From Haloprofundus halophilus (GTDB taxonomy: Archaea; Halobacteriota; Halobacteria; Halobacteriales; Haloferacaceae), in assembly GCF_003439925.1 (NCBI RefSeq), contig NZ_QQRR01000001.1, positions 186,001-250,000 on the forward strand: a DNA stretch of 64,000 nt. The letters are read 5' to 3'. Made by a program: the position numbers and the translations under genes. This document shows, piece by piece, positions 1 to 8,118 of this stretch. Each line of letters begins with the position of its first letter. Position 1 is the first letter of the stretch. Under the pieces are notes generated by a model, which worked only from the letters and a program-made list of their open reading frames with translations, searched no databases and had not been told where the DNA came from.

Positions 1-1101
1 CCTGAGCGTCACCTCCTCGCGCATCCGCGCGACGTCGTGTTTGCGACGGAACCGCCGCAGGACCTCCTGGAAGGGCAGCGGGTCGCCCTCGTCGTCGACG
101 GCGACGACTTCACCGTCGAGAATCGCGGGCGCGTCGACGGCGCGTTCGACGAACTCGACAATCTCGGGGAGGGCATCCGTCACGTCCTCCATGTTGCGGG
201 AGAACAGCGACACCGCAGCCGACTCGGCGTCGTTCTCGTTACCGGCGTCGTTCTCGTCGCCGGTGTCGTTGTCGCCATCACTGTCGCCGTCGTCGCCAGC
301 GTCGTCGGCCCGGCGGTGAATCTGGACCCGCGCGCCGTCGTACTTCGTCTCGACGACGGCGTCTTCCCACTCGTCGAGAGCGTCGGTGACGGTACCGGCC
401 TGCGCGAGCATCGCTTGCACCGGTCGGCCGACTTCCAGACCCACCTCGTTCAGGCCGTCGACGCCGTCGTCGCGGGCGATTTCGGCGACGTGACCGTAGT
501 CGTTCGACACCTGGAGCGCACGTTCGACGCTCTCGGTGGGCACCTCGAACGCTTCCGAGATCGCGTCTCGAACCGCCCCTTCGCCGACGCCGATGCGCAT
601 CTCCGAGAGGACGATTCGCGCGAGATAGCGCGCCTCCTCCGGGCTCGTGCGGTTGAACAGGCCGAACAGGGTGTCGACCTTCCGGTCTTGGCTCCCCGAC
701 CCCGTCGCCGCCGCGAGCGCTCGGAGCGTCTCGTCTACTTCGGCGACGGTCAGGTCGGCCGCTCCCCCGGTCCCGAACGCGGCGAGACCCCGTTGGCCGC
801 CGAACTCGTAACTGGCGGCGACGGCACCGATTTCGCCGGTCTCGGCGAGTTTCGACTCCACGTCCGAAGCGTCTACGTTCCGGCCGGCGGCGCGCGCGAT
901 AGCCTCGTAACAGAGACTCGGACCGATGTCGAGCGTCGCCGACCGCCACGCGGGAAAGACGCGCCCCTGGACGAACCGCGCGACGACCGGAAGCTCCGGC
1001 CCGGCCTCCAGAAACGTCTCCGCCAACAGCGAGACGATTTCGAGGTCCGCCGACTCCGCCTCGATAGCCGCCGCCCGGTCTGCGAACGCCGCGAACTCCA
1101 T
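1..1101 (-). CDS. ligA: ATP-dependent DNA ligase, 3' end beyond window
   Basis: ATP-dependent DNA ligase sealing nicks in replication and repair. The minus-strand frame is open from an ATG at 1099-1101 to the window edge, giving 367 codons; the C-terminal part of the nucleotidyltransferase domain and the OB fold lie outside. Residues about 1-220 are the helical DNA-binding domain (SEMRIGVGEGAVRDAI is typical). The nucleotidyltransferase motif I KYDGARVQ is visible, with the adenylated lysine at residue 253. Further family blocks are FSRNMEDVTDALPE and the ILDGEVVA motif. Between motif I and FSRN lies an acidic low-complexity insert of about 28 residues rich in D, E, N and G (about 222-309). 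A TATA-like AGTTAAAC about 27 bases upstream of the ATG on the minus strand suggests a leaderless transcript. Confidence 0.93.
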   Translation of the reverse strand, partial: MEFAAFADRAAAIEAESADLEIVSLLAETFLEAGPELPVVARFVQGRVFPAWRSATLDIGPSLCYEAIARAAGRNVDASDVESKLAETGEIGAVAASYEFGGQRGLAAFGTGGAADLTVAEVDETLRALAAATGSGSQDRKVDTLFGLFNRTSPEEARYLARIVLSEMRIGVGEGAVRDAISEAFEVPTESVERALQVSNDYGHVAEIARDDGVDGLNEVGLEVGRPVQAMLAQAGTVTDALDEWEDAVVETKYDGARVQIHRRADDAGDDGDSDGDNDTGDENDAGNENDAESAAVSLFSRNMEDVTDALPEIVEFVERAVDAPAILDGEVVAVDDEGDPLPFQEVLRRFRRKHDVARMREEVTLR

Positions 1102-1210
1102 CGCAGGGCGGTACTCGCGTCCTCGGTTTAACTGCCTCGCCTCGGCGGCGACGCGGTCGATTGAGGGGTTCGTATAAACTAGATAAACTTTACTCCGGGA
1201 GAGAGAGTGG

Positions 1211-1233
1211 GAGCGTTCTTATGTGGAACGCTC
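1211..1233. promoter_or_regulatory. Perfect 8-bp inverted repeat around a TATA-like element
   Basis: GAGCGTTC (1211-1218) and GAACGCTC (1226-1233) are perfect inverted repeats separated by TTATGTG. TTCTTATG within it lies about 26 bases before the lipoprotein ATG at 1246, the usual spacing of a haloarchaeal TATA element for a leaderless transcript. An operator embedded in a promoter is the simplest reading; an RNA hairpin is an alternative. Confidence 0.4.
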
Positions 1234-1245
1234 TTTATCACCCGT

Positions 1246-2007
1246 ATGCATCGGAGGCGGTTCCTGGCGCTCGCGAGCGGTGCACTCGTTGGCCTCGGGG
1301 GCTGTACGTCGAGCGATACGCGACCCGTCGACACGACGTCCGAACCGACGGAGACCGAAAACGGCGTCATCGACCGGCTCGCGGGTAACGACAGCGGCGG
1401 CAGTACCGACGAGGATTCCCCCGACATCGTAGTCACCTCCCACGAACTCGTCACCACCGACGACACCTACCGTCAGTCGGCGGCCGTCCTCGCGCTGATG
1501 GAGAACGTCGGACCGACGCCTTCCGGGGGCATCCGCGTGACCGCGCGCTTCTTCGACGAGGACGACAACCCGCTCGACGTCGCCACCGAGTACCTCATCG
1601 GTCTCAACCCCGGCGAGACGTGGAAGGCGTACATCCCGTACTACGACGACGGGGTGAACGTCGCATCGCACGACCTCGAAGCGGCGTTCCAGGTCGAACC
1701 GCTCCCGCGCGTTCCGGAGGGAATCGAACTCCTCGACAGCCAACTCGACACCGAGGACTCCGAGGCCGTCAAGGCCGAACTCACCGGGAGACTCCGCAAC
1801 GTCGGCGAGGAACCGTTCGAGTACCTCAAAGCCGAGGCGAAGTTCTACGCCGACGAGACGACGGTCCTCACCTCGAACTACGCGAGCACGACCAACCTCG
1901 AAACCGAAGACGAGTGGTCCTTCACGGTCACTTACCTCCCGTACGACGAAGAGTGGGCCAGCCCGATCACCGACTACGAGTTACACGTCGTCGATAGCCC
2001 CTACTGA
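1246..2007 (+). CDS. Tat-exported lipoprotein with FxLYD-like domain
   Basis: Predicted surface-anchored lipoprotein of 253 residues, function unknown. The ATG at 1246 is preferred over one 39 bases upstream because it places a twin-arginine signal (RRRFLAL) at the N terminus, followed by a short hydrophobic stretch and lipobox LGGC with Cys20 as the lipidated residue. A Thr/Ser/Asp-rich linker follows. Two beta-rich segments (about residues 65-145 and 165-245) resemble the FxLYD fold often found in haloarchaeal lipoproteins (VLALMENVGPTPSGGIRVTA, then a second similar pattern). It is divergent from ligA. A palindrome straddles its TATA-like element. FxLYD assignment is by pattern only. Confidence 0.8.
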   Translation: MHRRRFLALASGALVGLGGCTSSDTRPVDTTSEPTETENGVIDRLAGNDSGGSTDEDSPDIVVTSHELVTTDDTYRQSAAVLALMENVGPTPSGGIRVTARFFDEDDNPLDVATEYLIGLNPGETWKAYIPYYDDGVNVASHDLEAAFQVEPLPRVPEGIELLDSQLDTEDSEAVKAELTGRLRNVGEEPFEYLKAEAKFYADETTVLTSNYASTTNLETEDEWSFTVTYLPYDEEWASPITDYELHVVDSPY

Positions 2008-2043
2008 CCGACCGAGCGCGGGCCGACTCGGCCGAGGCCGTCG

Positions 2044-2053
2044 CACTTTTAGA
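2044..2053 (+). promoter_or_regulatory. TATA-like element of the gene at 2076
   Basis: CACTTTTAGA centred about 27 bases before the ATG at 2076, consistent with a leaderless transcript. It is called by spacing and AT content in otherwise GC-rich sequence. Confidence 0.4.
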
Positions 2054-2075
2054 CGCCCCTCGCGCATGAGACGGT

Positions 2076-3608
2076 ATGGACAAGACGTTCGCGGAGCGGG
2101 TGTCGGCGGTGCTCGGCGTCGACACCGAGACGTTCCGCGCACAGGCCGCCGCCGACGGGGAAGTCGTCAAGGAAGAGTTGGCAGCGGGCACGTTCGACAA
2201 CCACCAGTCTATCGTCGGCTTCGAGTACGAGTTCTACGCCGTCGCCGACGGCCGCTGGACGGAGTCGACCGACGACGAGAACGCACTGATGCGCGTCCCG
2301 CGGCGACTGCTCGAACTCATGGGGTTCGAGAAGGAACTGGGCCTGCACAACGCCGAGATGTCGACGAGTCCACAACCGTTCGGGCCGTACGGCATCCGCG
2401 CCCAGGAGTCGGAGGTTCAGGCGCGACTCGCGGCCGCGCTCGACTGCACTGCCGCCGAGGGGATGCGCCTCGTCAGCGACGCGATGTGGACGATTCCGCC
2501 CGCGGGCGAGACGGCCCGGAGCTATCTCTCCGACAGCGTCGTCGACGACGGCGTCCGCATCGCCACCAACATGAGCGACTCCGTCCGCTACCACGCGATG
2601 GCAAACACGGACGAGGCGGCCGACACGTTCGCCGTCGACGCGCCGAACGTCGACCTGCGGGCGGACACGGTGATGCCCGAGAGCCTCATCACCTCCATCC
2701 AGCCGCACTACCAGGTCGCCCACGCCGCCGACCTCCCCGTCTACCACAACTACGCGCTCCGCATCGCGGGGCCGCTTCTCGCGCTCGGGGTCAACTCGCC
2801 GTTTTTCCCGCCGGACCTCTACGAGGAGGGCGTCGACGCCGAGACGATTCTCGCCGACGCCTGGGACGAGCACCGCATCGCGGTCTTCGAGTCCGTGCTG
2901 AACGACGACGACGACGACAAAGTCGCGTTCCCCGAGGACCTCGACTCCGTCGAGGAGGCCGTCGACAGGGTCGTCGTCGACTCGACGCTCGTCCCGATGC
3001 CCGTCGAGCGAGGCGACCGCTTCGACGACTCGTTTGCGACGCTCAGAACGAAACACGGCACCTACTGGCGCTGGGTTCGTCCGGTGTTCGACGGGCCGAC
3101 CCGGTCGGCGGCGAACGCCCGCATCGAGTTCCGGCCGATTCCCGCCCAGCCCACCGTCAGAGACTCCATCGCCTTCCAGGCGGCGTTCGCGGGGCTGATG
3201 GAAGCGCTGCCGCGCCGGGAACACCCCGTGCTCTCGCTGGACTGGGGACAGGCGCGCGAGAACTTCACCGCCGCGACGCGGATGGGACTCGACAGCGGCC
3301 AGCGCTGGATCACGAACGACGGCCAGGAGACGACGAACCCGGTCGAACTGTACGAGGACCTGCTGGCGCACGCCCGCCACGGCCTCGAAGTTTCCGGCTT
3401 CTCGGAGACGGAGGCCGAGCGCTACATCGCACCGCTTCGCTGGCGCGTGGAGGCGAAGGAGACGCCAGCGACGTGGAAGCGCAGAGAGGTGAGAACGCGA
3501 CTCGACGACGGCGCGTCGCTCGCCGAGGCCATCGCGGGGATGCAGCGAGCGTACATCGAGGCCCAGGAGGAGACGCTCCTCGAAGGGACGTTCGCCGACT
3601 GGGCGTAG
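2076..3608 (+). CDS. Glutamate-cysteine-ligase-like (GCS/carboxylate-amine ligase superfamily) protein
   Basis: Conserved haloarchaeal protein of 510 residues. The GFEYEFYAV block (about residues 48-56), LGLHNAEMSTSPQPF, and ARIEFRPIPAQPTVRDS near residue 350 have the acidic and arginine blocks of the glutamate-cysteine ligase/glutamine synthetase superfamily, in which they bind metal, ATP and glutamate. A role in making gamma-glutamylcysteine, the haloarchaeal low-molecular-weight thiol, is possible, but the protein is longer than the GshA described from Halobacterium and the substrate is not determined by sequence. A peroxiredoxin gene follows in the same direction, which would fit thiol redox work. 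Its TAG stop is embedded in a tandem duplication (3592-3634). Confidence 0.65.
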   Translation: MDKTFAERVSAVLGVDTETFRAQAAADGEVVKEELAAGTFDNHQSIVGFEYEFYAVADGRWTESTDDENALMRVPRRLLELMGFEKELGLHNAEMSTSPQPFGPYGIRAQESEVQARLAAALDCTAAEGMRLVSDAMWTIPPAGETARSYLSDSVVDDGVRIATNMSDSVRYHAMANTDEAADTFAVDAPNVDLRADTVMPESLITSIQPHYQVAHAADLPVYHNYALRIAGPLLALGVNSPFFPPDLYEEGVDAETILADAWDEHRIAVFESVLNDDDDDKVAFPEDLDSVEEAVDRVVVDSTLVPMPVERGDRFDDSFATLRTKHGTYWRWVRPVFDGPTRSAANARIEFRPIPAQPTVRDSIAFQAAFAGLMEALPRREHPVLSLDWGQARENFTAATRMGLDSGQRWITNDGQETTNPVELYEDLLAHARHGLEVSGFSETEAERYIAPLRWRVEAKETPATWKRREVRTRLDDGASLAEAIAGMQRAYIEAQEETLLEGTFADWA

Positions 3609-3634
3609 CACGGTCGCCGACTGGGCGTAGCACG
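3592..3634. repeat. 22-bp tandem duplication spanning a stop codon
   Basis: The 21-base string TCGCCGACTGGGCGTAGCACG occurs at 3592-3612 and identically at 3614-3634. The first copy contains the last codons and TAG stop of the upstream gene, so the second copy repeats a pseudo C-terminus (ADWA-stop) just downstream. Confidence 0.95.
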
Positions 3635-3699
3635 TTCGGCCCGAGTACGTTTTTGCCGACGGGGGCAACGGTGAATATCGGGCGCCCCAACTGCTGGCT

Positions 3700-4203
3700 A
3701 TGGTCGACATCGGAGACGAAGCACCCGACTTCACAGTACCGAAAGCCGGCGGGGAGGCGTACAACGACCTCGAAGCGTTCACCCTCTCGGACGCCGTCGC
3801 GGACGGGCCGACAGTGCTCGTGTTCTACCCCGCGGCGTTCACCAGCGGCTGTACCGCGGAGATGTGCGCCTTTCGGGACTCGATGGGGCTGTTCGACGAC
3901 CTCGACGCGCAGGTGTACGGCGTCAGCGTCGACTTACCGTTCTCGCAGAACGTCTGGATACAGCAGGAGGCGATCAACTTCCCGATGCTCTCGGACTGGA
4001 ACCACGAGGTCATCCACGCCTACGACGTGGTGCTCGACGACATGTACGGGACGATAGAGGTGGCCCAGCGGAGCGTGTTCGTCGTCGACACCGACGGCGT
4101 CGTGACGTACAAGTGGGTACGGGACGGAGAGAACCCCGACTTCGATACGCTCGTCTCCGAGACGGGGGAGGCGGTCGAGGAGGCCACGCTCGCGTCGGAC
4201 TGA
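3700..4203 (+). CDS. Peroxiredoxin (AhpC/TSA, Bcp/AhpE-like)
   Basis: Thiol peroxidase of 167 residues reducing H2O2 and organic hydroperoxides in the cytoplasm. The thioredoxin-fold signature PAAFTSGC gives the P-x-x-T-x-x-C active site with peroxidatic Cys51. Cys56 five residues later is where Bcp-type enzymes carry a resolving cysteine. GVSVDLPFSQ and RSVFVVDTDGVVTY are the conserved mid- and C-terminal strands. Length is normal. The ATG at 3700 starts at MVDIGDEAPDF, the usual N-terminus. The electron donor cannot be read from sequence. Confidence 0.93.
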   Translation: MVDIGDEAPDFTVPKAGGEAYNDLEAFTLSDAVADGPTVLVFYPAAFTSGCTAEMCAFRDSMGLFDDLDAQVYGVSVDLPFSQNVWIQQEAINFPMLSDWNHEVIHAYDVVLDDMYGTIEVAQRSVFVVDTDGVVTYKWVRDGENPDFDTLVSETGEAVEEATLASD

Positions 4204-4266
4204 GAAAAGTCGGCGTCCGAGCGGTCGGTGGTCGCCGTGACCGGTCGCCGCGGTTCTCGTCGCCGT

Positions 4267-4992
4267 CTACAGCAGCGACTCGATATCTTTGTGTCGCTCG
4301 ATGTCGACGCCGTCTTCGGTGACGACGGCGATGTTGATGCCGTTGCCGGAGGCCAGGTCACGTTCGACGGCGCTCTTGATGGCGCGAGTCGCGACGTCTT
4401 TGGCCTCGTCGAGCGAGAGGCTCTCGTCGTAGTCCTGTTCGAGCACACCGAGAGCGTACTGCGAACCGGAACCGCTGACGGTGTACTCCTCCTCGGTGGT
4501 GCCGCCGGCGGGGTCGATGCTGTAGACGTGCGAACCCTCGGAGTCGACGCCGCCGAGGATGGGGCTGACGATGAGGAAGCCGCCCGAGCGCAGGAAGTTA
4601 CCGACGAGCGTCGACAGCGCGGTCATGCTCATCTCCTCGCCGCGGCGGGCCTCGTAGAGGCGCGTCTCCGCGCGGAGCGAGCGGATGAGCGACTGCGCGG
4701 CCGACACCGACCCGGCGATGGTGAGCGCACCCGTCGGGTGAATCTCTTCGACCTTCTGGACGTCTTTGCTCGCCACCATGTAGCCGGCGCTGGCGCGCAT
4801 GTCGGTCGCGAGAACGACGCCGTCCTCGGTTTTGATGCCGACGGTGGTCGTCCCGGTTTTCATCTCGCCTTCGCGCGGTTCCGACGACTGCTCGGCGTTC
4901 GGGAACTCGCCGAGTTCCGGCCCGAACACTCGTGAACGGTTACCGTCGAGGGGACTGTCGCTCCCGGAGAAATCCGATGTCGGTGGACGCAT
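4267..4992 (-). CDS. psmB: Proteasome beta subunit precursor
   Basis: Catalytic beta subunit of the 20S proteasome, an Ntn hydrolase of 241 residues. It carries a propeptide of 47 residues ending MKTG; autocleavage before TTTVG exposes Thr48 as nucleophile. Asp, Lys and Ser residues expected of the active site sit in ATDMRAS, the early Lys region and the SGSGSQYA block. The propeptide is acidic and proline-rich, as in Haloferax. No alpha subunit gene or PAN ATPase is nearby. An ATG at 4990-4992 starts the frame. Confidence 0.97.
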   Translation of the reverse strand: MRPPTSDFSGSDSPLDGNRSRVFGPELGEFPNAEQSSEPREGEMKTGTTTVGIKTEDGVVLATDMRASAGYMVASKDVQKVEEIHPTGALTIAGSVSAAQSLIRSLRAETRLYEARRGEEMSMTALSTLVGNFLRSGGFLIVSPILGGVDSEGSHVYSIDPAGGTTEEEYTVSGSGSQYALGVLEQDYDESLSLDEAKDVATRAIKSAVERDLASGNGINIAVVTEDGVDIERHKDIESLL

Positions 4993-5122
4993 TACCTACA
5001 CTTGCGCGGCCGCGCAGATAAATGCACCTCTTCACTCGCTCGTTGCCGCCGTCGCAGCGGTCGGTTCTCCGTCGCGCGAGGGCGCCGCCGCTGGACGAGC
5101 GAGAGCCACAAAGACGGGCGGT

Positions 5123-5176
5123 GTCGACGGGTCCGGGTGGGGTCGACGGGTCCGGGTGGGGTCGACGGGTTCGGGG
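5123..5176. repeat. 19-bp tandem repeat, 2.8 copies
   Basis: GTCGACGGGTCCGGGTGGG at 5123-5141 and 5142-5160 are identical; a degenerate 16-base third copy at 5161-5176 abuts the stop codon of the small minus-strand gene at 5177-5350. Confidence 0.93.
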
Positions 5177-5350
5177 TTACTGTGCGGCGGCGTTCTCGTA
5201 GGCGGTTCCGACGGTTTCGACGAGACGGCCGACCGGGAGTCGAACGCCGAGCTGGCGAACCAGGAGCGTCAGTGGGAGGAGCGCGATACCCAGTGCGAGC
5301 GTCAGGTGGTACAGGGCGAACAGGCTGATACGGGACAGCGACTCGAACAT
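5177..5350 (-). CDS. Small single-span membrane protein, 57 aa
   Basis: Short minus-strand frame starting ATG at 5348-5350 and ending TAA at 5177-5179. It begins MFESLSRISLFALYHLTLA. A hydrophobic segment of about 24 residues (ALYHLTLALGIALLPLTLLV) is followed by a basic turn and an amphipathic tail ending ENAAAQ. It resembles small conserved haloarchaeal membrane proteins of unknown function. A strong TATA element (TTTATATA on the minus strand, 5377-5384) lies about 27-34 bases upstream of the start, supporting expression. No function can be inferred. Its 3' end borders the 19-bp repeat. Confidence 0.72.
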   Translation of the reverse strand: MFESLSRISLFALYHLTLALGIALLPLTLLVRQLGVRLPVGRLVETVGTAYENAAAQ

Positions 5351-5376
5351 TGCCTACTCCGGGCTCCATCCCGGTG

Positions 5377-5384
5377 GTATATAA
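5377..5384 (-). promoter_or_regulatory. TATA element of the 57-aa membrane protein gene
   Basis: GTATATAAACTTTC on the plus strand reads TTTATATA on the minus strand, near-perfect for a haloarchaeal box A and correctly spaced for a short leader before the ATG at 5350. Confidence 0.65.
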
Positions 5385-5632
5385 ACTTTCTCGCTTCTCC
5401 AAGCCGACGAAGTCGACGCCCGCTTGCGATTAAACTCAAGTTGTGTTCTCCGCAACTGGGGTGGGTTTTCTGGCAACCACGACGGATACGGTGGGTGGGC
5501 AATCACTGTATCACGCATAACTTACGGAGATAATCCGCCGAGGTACACGGCCGGTTCCGACCGCTCTCCGCGCCGGACGTTCGGTCACGACCGAATCACA
5601 AGACACGAAACCCCCTATCCCTACCTACGGGT

Positions 5633-5989
5633 ATGAGCAACTACCTCGTAGCGATGGAGGCGGCCTGGCTCGTACGTGACGTGAAAGACATCGACGACGC
5701 CATCGGCGTCGCCGTCAGCGAAGCGGGCAAGCGCCTCAACCAGCAGAACAAGGAGTACGTGGAAGTCGAAGTCGGCGCGACGCCGTGCCCGGCCTGCGGC
5801 GAACCGTTCGACTCGGCGTTCATCGCGGCCAACACGGCGCTCGTCGGCCTGCTCCTCGAAATCGACGTGTTCAACGCCGACGGCGAGAAGCACGCCGCCC
5901 GCATCGCCAAGAGCGAAGTCGGCGGCGCGCTCCGCGACGTGCCGCTGTCGGTCATCGACATCGTCGAGACCGAAGAGGAAGACGAGTAA
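5633..5989 (+). CDS. UPF0212 (DUF555) family protein
   Basis: Conserved archaeal protein of 118 residues of the UPF0212/DUF555 family, function unknown. It begins MSNYLVAMEAAWLVRDVKD and has the family's CPACGEPF motif (about residues 52-59), a possible metal-binding Cys pair. The C-terminus is acidic (ETEEEDE). Length is normal for the family. The 5351-5632 interval holds divergent promoters; I see no other gene there. Confidence 0.88.
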   Translation: MSNYLVAMEAAWLVRDVKDIDDAIGVAVSEAGKRLNQQNKEYVEVEVGATPCPACGEPFDSAFIAANTALVGLLLEIDVFNADGEKHAARIAKSEVGGALRDVPLSVIDIVETEEEDE

Positions 5990-6092
5990 CGCGGCGACGA
6001 AGTCGACTCTCCGCTCGTTCGACGCACCGCGCACCGCGAGCCGCGGCGCGGATAGCCGAAACCTTTTCAATAACCGCTGGTAATCGGCGGAC

Positions 6093-6632
6093 ATGGAACT
6101 CCCGACGCCGCAGGACCTGCGCGAACGCAGGAACACGCTGGGGCTGACCCAGAGCGCGCTGGCGGACGCCGCCGGCGTCTCCCAACCGCTCATCGCCCGC
6201 ATCGAGGGCGGTGACGTCGACCCCCGACTGTCGACGCTCCGCCGCATCGTCGAGGCGCTCGACGAGGCCGAAGGCGACGTGCTCCGCGCCGGCGACATCA
6301 TGAACGAGACGGTCATCCACGTCGAACCGGACTCCTCGGTCCGGGAGGCCGTCGACGCGATGGAGGAGGAGGCGTACTCGCAACTGCCCGTGCTCCAGTC
6401 GGGGATTCCGGTCGGCTCCATCAGCCAGTCGGACGTCATCCGCGGCGGCGACAACGTCGGCGACAAGCCGGTGAGCGAACTGATGAGCGAGTCGTTCCCC
6501 ACCGTCGCCCGCGACGCCACCGTCGACGAAGTTCGCAACCTCCTGGACCACTACAAGGCCGTGATGGTGACCGAGGGCGGCGAGACGGTCGGCATCATCA
6601 CCGAAGCCGACGTGGCCGCGCAGCTCTCGTAG
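6093..6632 (+). CDS. XRE-type HTH regulator with paired CBS domains
   Basis: Transcriptional regulator of 179 residues. Residues about 5-60 form a Cro/C1-type helix-turn-helix (LGLTQSALADAAGVSQPLIA). Two CBS domains follow (about 66-120 and 125-178), a module that usually binds adenosyl nucleotides such as AMP, ATP or SAM. The combination is common in haloarchaea, and the natural ligand is unknown. Just upstream of the ATG, CCGCTGGTAATCGGCGG (6078-6094) is an imperfect palindrome, a possible autoregulatory site. It is transcribed in the same direction as the UPF0212 gene, 103 bases downstream. Confidence 0.9.
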   Translation: MELPTPQDLRERRNTLGLTQSALADAAGVSQPLIARIEGGDVDPRLSTLRRIVEALDEAEGDVLRAGDIMNETVIHVEPDSSVREAVDAMEEEAYSQLPVLQSGIPVGSISQSDVIRGGDNVGDKPVSELMSESFPTVARDATVDEVRNLLDHYKAVMVTEGGETVGIITEADVAAQLS

Positions 6633-6833
6633 TCGCGTCTCTCTCTCCCTCTCTCCGTTCGCCGCTCCGGACGTTTTTGTACGAAGACGGGTCCATCCTG
6701 CCGCGTGACTTGACGAGTCGGCGCAGCGCGGTCGAGGCGGGAGCACGGCGAGCCCGTTGCGCTCCGAAGTCCCGATTCGCCGTCTGTTCGCCATCCGCTT
6801 TCCCCTTCGAGCGTCGGCTCTCCGACCGGACGC

Positions 6834-7802
6834 CTACAGCTCTAACCCGCGTATCGAAACGCCGGAGCCGTCCTCGACGCGACCGATTACGCGCCCGTCG
6901 GTCGCCTCCGCCAGCGCTTCTGCGTCCCCGGGGTCGAGCGCCGCGACGAACCCGGTGCCCATGTTGAACGTCCGGTGCATCTCCTCGTCGGAGACGTTGC
7001 CTTCCGACTGCACGAACTCGAACACGGGCTGCGGGTCGAACGCGTCGTCGACGACGTAGCGGTTCTCGCCGAGGCGTTCGAGGTTCGTCCACCCGCCGCC
7101 GGTGACGTGGGCCGCGCCGCGGACGCCGTGCTCGCGCATCGGGTCCAGCAGGTCGGTGTAGAGTCGCGTCGGTTCCAACAGCGCCTCGCCGACCGTCTCG
7201 TAGCCGTCACCGGGGAACGGGTCGTCGTAGTCGTGGTTCTTCGTCGCCGCCTTCCGCGCGAGCGTCAGGCCGTTCGAGTGGATGCCGGAGGACCGAAAAC
7301 CGACGAGCGCGTCGCCGGGTTCGGCGTGGCCCTCGAAGATGTCGTCTTTGGCTGCGAGGCCCGCACACGTGCCCGCGAGGTCGAGTCCGTTGATGACCTC
7401 GGGCATCACCGCCGTCTCGCCGCCGACGAGTTCGACGTCCGCCTCGTCGGCACCGGCGGCGAGTCCTTCGCCCACCTGTTCGGCGAACGTCTCGTCGGGT
7501 TCGTCGACCGCGAGGTAGTCGACGAACGCGACCGGTCGCACGCCGGCGGCGACGAGGTCGTTCGCGTTCATGGCGATGCAGTCGATGCCGACCGTCGAGT
7601 AGTCCGAGAGCGCCTCGGCGACCAGCAGCTTCGTCCCGACGCCGTCGGTCGCCAGCGCGAGGTACCGGTCGCCGATGTCGAGCAGTCCGGCGTAGTCGCC
7701 CTCGCTGTCGCCGACGGCCGATACGAGCGCAGCCGTCGCCGCCTCGCTGGCCCCGATGTCGACGCCGGCGTCCGAGTACGTGAGTTCCTCGTCGTCTCCC
7801 AT
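6834..7802 (-). CDS. purM: Phosphoribosylformylglycinamidine cyclo-ligase
   Basis: AIR synthetase of purine biosynthesis, making aminoimidazole ribonucleotide from FGAM with ATP. It has 322 residues starting MGDDEELTYSDAGVDI at 7800-7802; a start 27 bases upstream would add a non-conserved, basic stretch. Family blocks are DAGVDIGA, ALATDGVGTKLL (ATP/substrate loop), GIDCIAMNANDL, ELVGGETAVMPEV and HVTGGGWTNLERL. It stands alone on this strand. A near-perfect inverted repeat lies just upstream of the start (7816-7839) over the likely promoter. Confidence 0.96.
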   Translation of the reverse strand: MGDDEELTYSDAGVDIGASEAATAALVSAVGDSEGDYAGLLDIGDRYLALATDGVGTKLLVAEALSDYSTVGIDCIAMNANDLVAAGVRPVAFVDYLAVDEPDETFAEQVGEGLAAGADEADVELVGGETAVMPEVINGLDLAGTCAGLAAKDDIFEGHAEPGDALVGFRSSGIHSNGLTLARKAATKNHDYDDPFPGDGYETVGEALLEPTRLYTDLLDPMREHGVRGAAHVTGGGWTNLERLGENRYVVDDAFDPQPVFEFVQSEGNVSDEEMHRTFNMGTGFVAALDPGDAEALAEATDGRVIGRVEDGSGVSIRGLEL

Positions 7803-7815
7803 GCGCGAACCCCCG

Positions 7816-7839
7816 CGGTGGCTCCTCAAAAGCCCACCG
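7816..7839. promoter_or_regulatory. Inverted repeat over the purM promoter
   Basis: CGGTGGCTCCTCAAAAGCCCACCG: arms CGGTGG-CT and AG-CCCACCG pair with one bulged base around an AT-rich centre that reads GGCTTTTGAGG on the minus strand. It ends about 14 bases before the purM ATG. It could be an operator or a 5' leader hairpin. Confidence 0.35.
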
Positions 7840-8110
7840 CTCGCGGGTCGCCGCCTCGCCGGGGTGGTGGTACGCGGGACGTAACAGGGCTGTGCCCCGT
7901 CCCACTTTCGGGATAGGCAGCCTCAACTCCGGCGGTTGCGGTCGCCTAACGCGGTCGACGCCGCGGTTGAGACCGCCTAAACGTCGCTTCGACGACCGTA
8001 CGCCTACTCGAGTGGAATGCGTCGGGGTCGCCCGAATCCCGCCGTGATAGCCGTTCGCACGAACCGGTAGGCAGTGACAACTCTCGAGAACGGTTCAGAA
8101 CGAACTACCG

Positions 8111-8118
8111 CTTATATG
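8111..8118 (+). promoter_or_regulatory. TATA element of the gene at 8150
   Basis: CTTATATG lies about 35 bases before the ATG at 8150, giving a predicted leader of about 10 bases. Confidence 0.55.

Noticed and set aside
5123-5176. Replication origin iterons
   Set aside because: There are only three G-rich units next to a gene end, with no orc1/cdc6 gene and no A/T-rich unwinding region.
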